Positions 5,855-6,572 of a stretch of DNA of 6,572 nucleotides are shown piece after piece. The notes beneath the pieces are model-generated. The model searched no databases, was not told the origin of the DNA, and saw only the letters and a program-made list of their open reading frames with translations. A program made the translations under genes and the position numbers. The stretch's first letter is position 1. The number at the start of each line of letters is the position of its first letter. Source of the stretch: Candidatus Omnitrophota bacterium (GTDB lineage Bacteria; Omnitrophota; Gorgyraeia; Gygaellales; Profunditerraquicolaceae); NCBI GenBank assembly GCA_028716305.1, contig JAQUQA010000067.1:1-6572 (forward strand), in the 5' to 3' direction.

Positions 5855-6572
5855 AACTCTTCGATAACCGCCTGCGCCAAAAGAGGCAGCATGATCTCAT
5901 GATGGCCGATGATATAAAAACCCTGCCCCGCGCCGGCAACCGGCCGCGAAACCACGTTTTGCGCCGGCCGGTAATGATAGATCATATCAAAGTTGGCGGC
6001 GGTAAAATTCTTGACCTGATTCCCGAGGTTCCTGGATAAATTCAACGCCTTTAAAAATACCTCCGGCAGGATCACTGCCGATCCAAAATTAAGCAATACC
6101 CCGCCCGCGTTCAAACCCTTGATCTTCTCGGCCAGGGTGTAGAAATCCCTCAGGCTGCCTTCGGCGGTCAGGGCGGCATCAAAAGAAGGATGCTGGTGGA
6201 TAATATCCGTTCCGATCCCCACAAAAACACATACCGGAACGTTATTCCTATAAGCATTATAGATCAGGCTTAATTTCTTATGAGGAAGATCCCCCGCGGA
6301 GATCATCTGAAATACCGCTTCACCCAGCCCCAGCCCCCGGCCGACCCCCTGGCTTACCGCCCGGTTAATCATCTCGGCCGTCTCCCGGCCCATGCCGAAT
6401 TTTCCGGTCTTCAGGTTAGCGGCGACGTCTTCCGAAGTCCTGCCTTGAAAAGCCAGCTCAAAATCATGGATGATCCCGGCCCCGTTCAGACAGATACAGC
6501 TGATTATTTTTCTTTTAACCAGCTCGATTAAGACCGGGTTCAGGCCGCACTTGATCACATGCGCCCCGCCCA
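5851..6572 (-). CDS. Deoxyhypusine-synthase-like protein, 5' end cut off by window edge
   Basis: The frame is open to the right edge. A GTG at 6558 could be read as a start, but the in-frame codons before it give G-G-A-H, and the sequence then runs HVIKCGL, which looks like the interior of a deoxyhypusine synthase (DHS) fold, so the true start is probably outside the window. Counting from the Val at 6558, visible blocks are LNGAGIIHDFELAFQG (24-39), matching the TAGGVEED-type NAD-site region of DHS; GRTSEDV (39-45); NNVPVCVFVGIGTDIIHQHP (105-124), matching the NHIPVFSPALTDG region; GGVLLNFGSAVILPEVFLKA (152-171); and GHHEIMLPLL (218-227). Bacteria have no eIF5A, so hypusine formation is not expected. 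Some bacterial relatives make homospermidine or related polyamines, but here the DHS catalytic lysine and histidine appear to be missing. Its TGA overlaps the hldA ATG by four bases, tying it to the LPS operon. Fold assignment is fairly firm; function is unknown. Confidence 0.8.
   Translation of the reverse strand, partial: GGAHVIKCGLNPVLIELVKRKIISCICLNGAGIIHDFELAFQGRTSEDVAANLKTGKFGMGRETAEMINRAVSQGVGRGLGLGEAVFQMISAGDLPHKKLSLIYNAYRNNVPVCVFVGIGTDIIHQHPSFDAALTAEGSLRDFYTLAEKIKGLNAGGVLLNFGSAVILPEVFLKALNLSRNLGNQVKNFTAANFDMIYHYRPAQNVVSRPVAGAGQGFYIIGHHEIMLPLLAQAVIEEL

Larger units (their letters stand above)
63..6572 (-). other. Kdo synthesis and LPS export operon
   Basis: Eight genes run in the same direction. 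Junctions from first to last: ATGA overlap (DHS-like/hldA), 1-base gap (hldA/kdsB), 3-base gap (kdsB/kdsA), ATGA overlap (kdsA/kdsD), TGATG overlap (kdsD/kdsC), 11-17 base overlap (kdsC/lptC), 119-base gap (lptC/lptB). Such spacing indicates a single transcript with translational coupling up to lptC. The promoter is not in the window. lptB may be on the same transcript or partly separate. Confidence 0.85.

Noticed and set aside
5851..6558. GTG at 6558 as the true start of the DHS-like gene
   Set aside because: Upstream codons stay open to the edge and the encoded GGAH-VIKCGL reads as the interior of the fold, so the gene is taken as partial.

Overview
The window is one strand of tightly packed genes, all read leftward (minus strand), devoted to making and exporting the inner part of lipopolysaccharide (LPS). 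It must come from a diderm bacterium with a Kdo/heptose-type outer membrane. Base composition looks close to half GC. The compact order, single-domain HldA, metal-type KdsA, LptC-LptA fusion and deoxyhypusine-synthase-like leader gene suggest an uncultured Omnitrophota-like or Desulfobacterota-like lineage. That placement is inference; the window has no rRNA or other phylogenetic marker.

In transcription order (right to left) the genes are: a deoxyhypusine-synthase-fold protein of unknown role, whose 5' end lies beyond the right edge; hldA (heptose-7-phosphate kinase); kdsB (CMP-Kdo synthetase); kdsA (Kdo-8-P synthase); kdsD (arabinose-5-P isomerase); kdsC (Kdo-8-P phosphatase); a two-domain periplasmic protein joining LptC-like and LptA-like parts; and lptB (ATPase of the LPS export transporter). 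From the first gene through lptC, adjacent genes overlap or are 1 to 3 bases apart, so they are almost certainly one translationally coupled operon. The only sizeable gap is 119 bases before lptB. It holds two strong inverted repeats and no clear promoter. No operon promoter is visible; it would lie beyond the right edge.

Together KdsD, KdsA, KdsC and KdsB form the complete route from ribulose-5-phosphate to CMP-Kdo. HldA supplies one step towards ADP-heptose; its isomerase, phosphatase and adenylyltransferase partners are not here. The LptC-LptA fusion and LptB are part of the machine that carries finished LPS to the outer membrane; LptF, LptG and LptD are not here. Catalytic or metal-binding residues are intact in all the recognised enzymes.

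The points most worth a second look are the DHS-like leader gene, which by eye lacks the catalytic lysine and histidine of true deoxyhypusine synthase; the LptC-LptA fusion; and the nested palindromic element upstream of lptB. I found no mobile element, CRISPR array, RNA gene or defence system.
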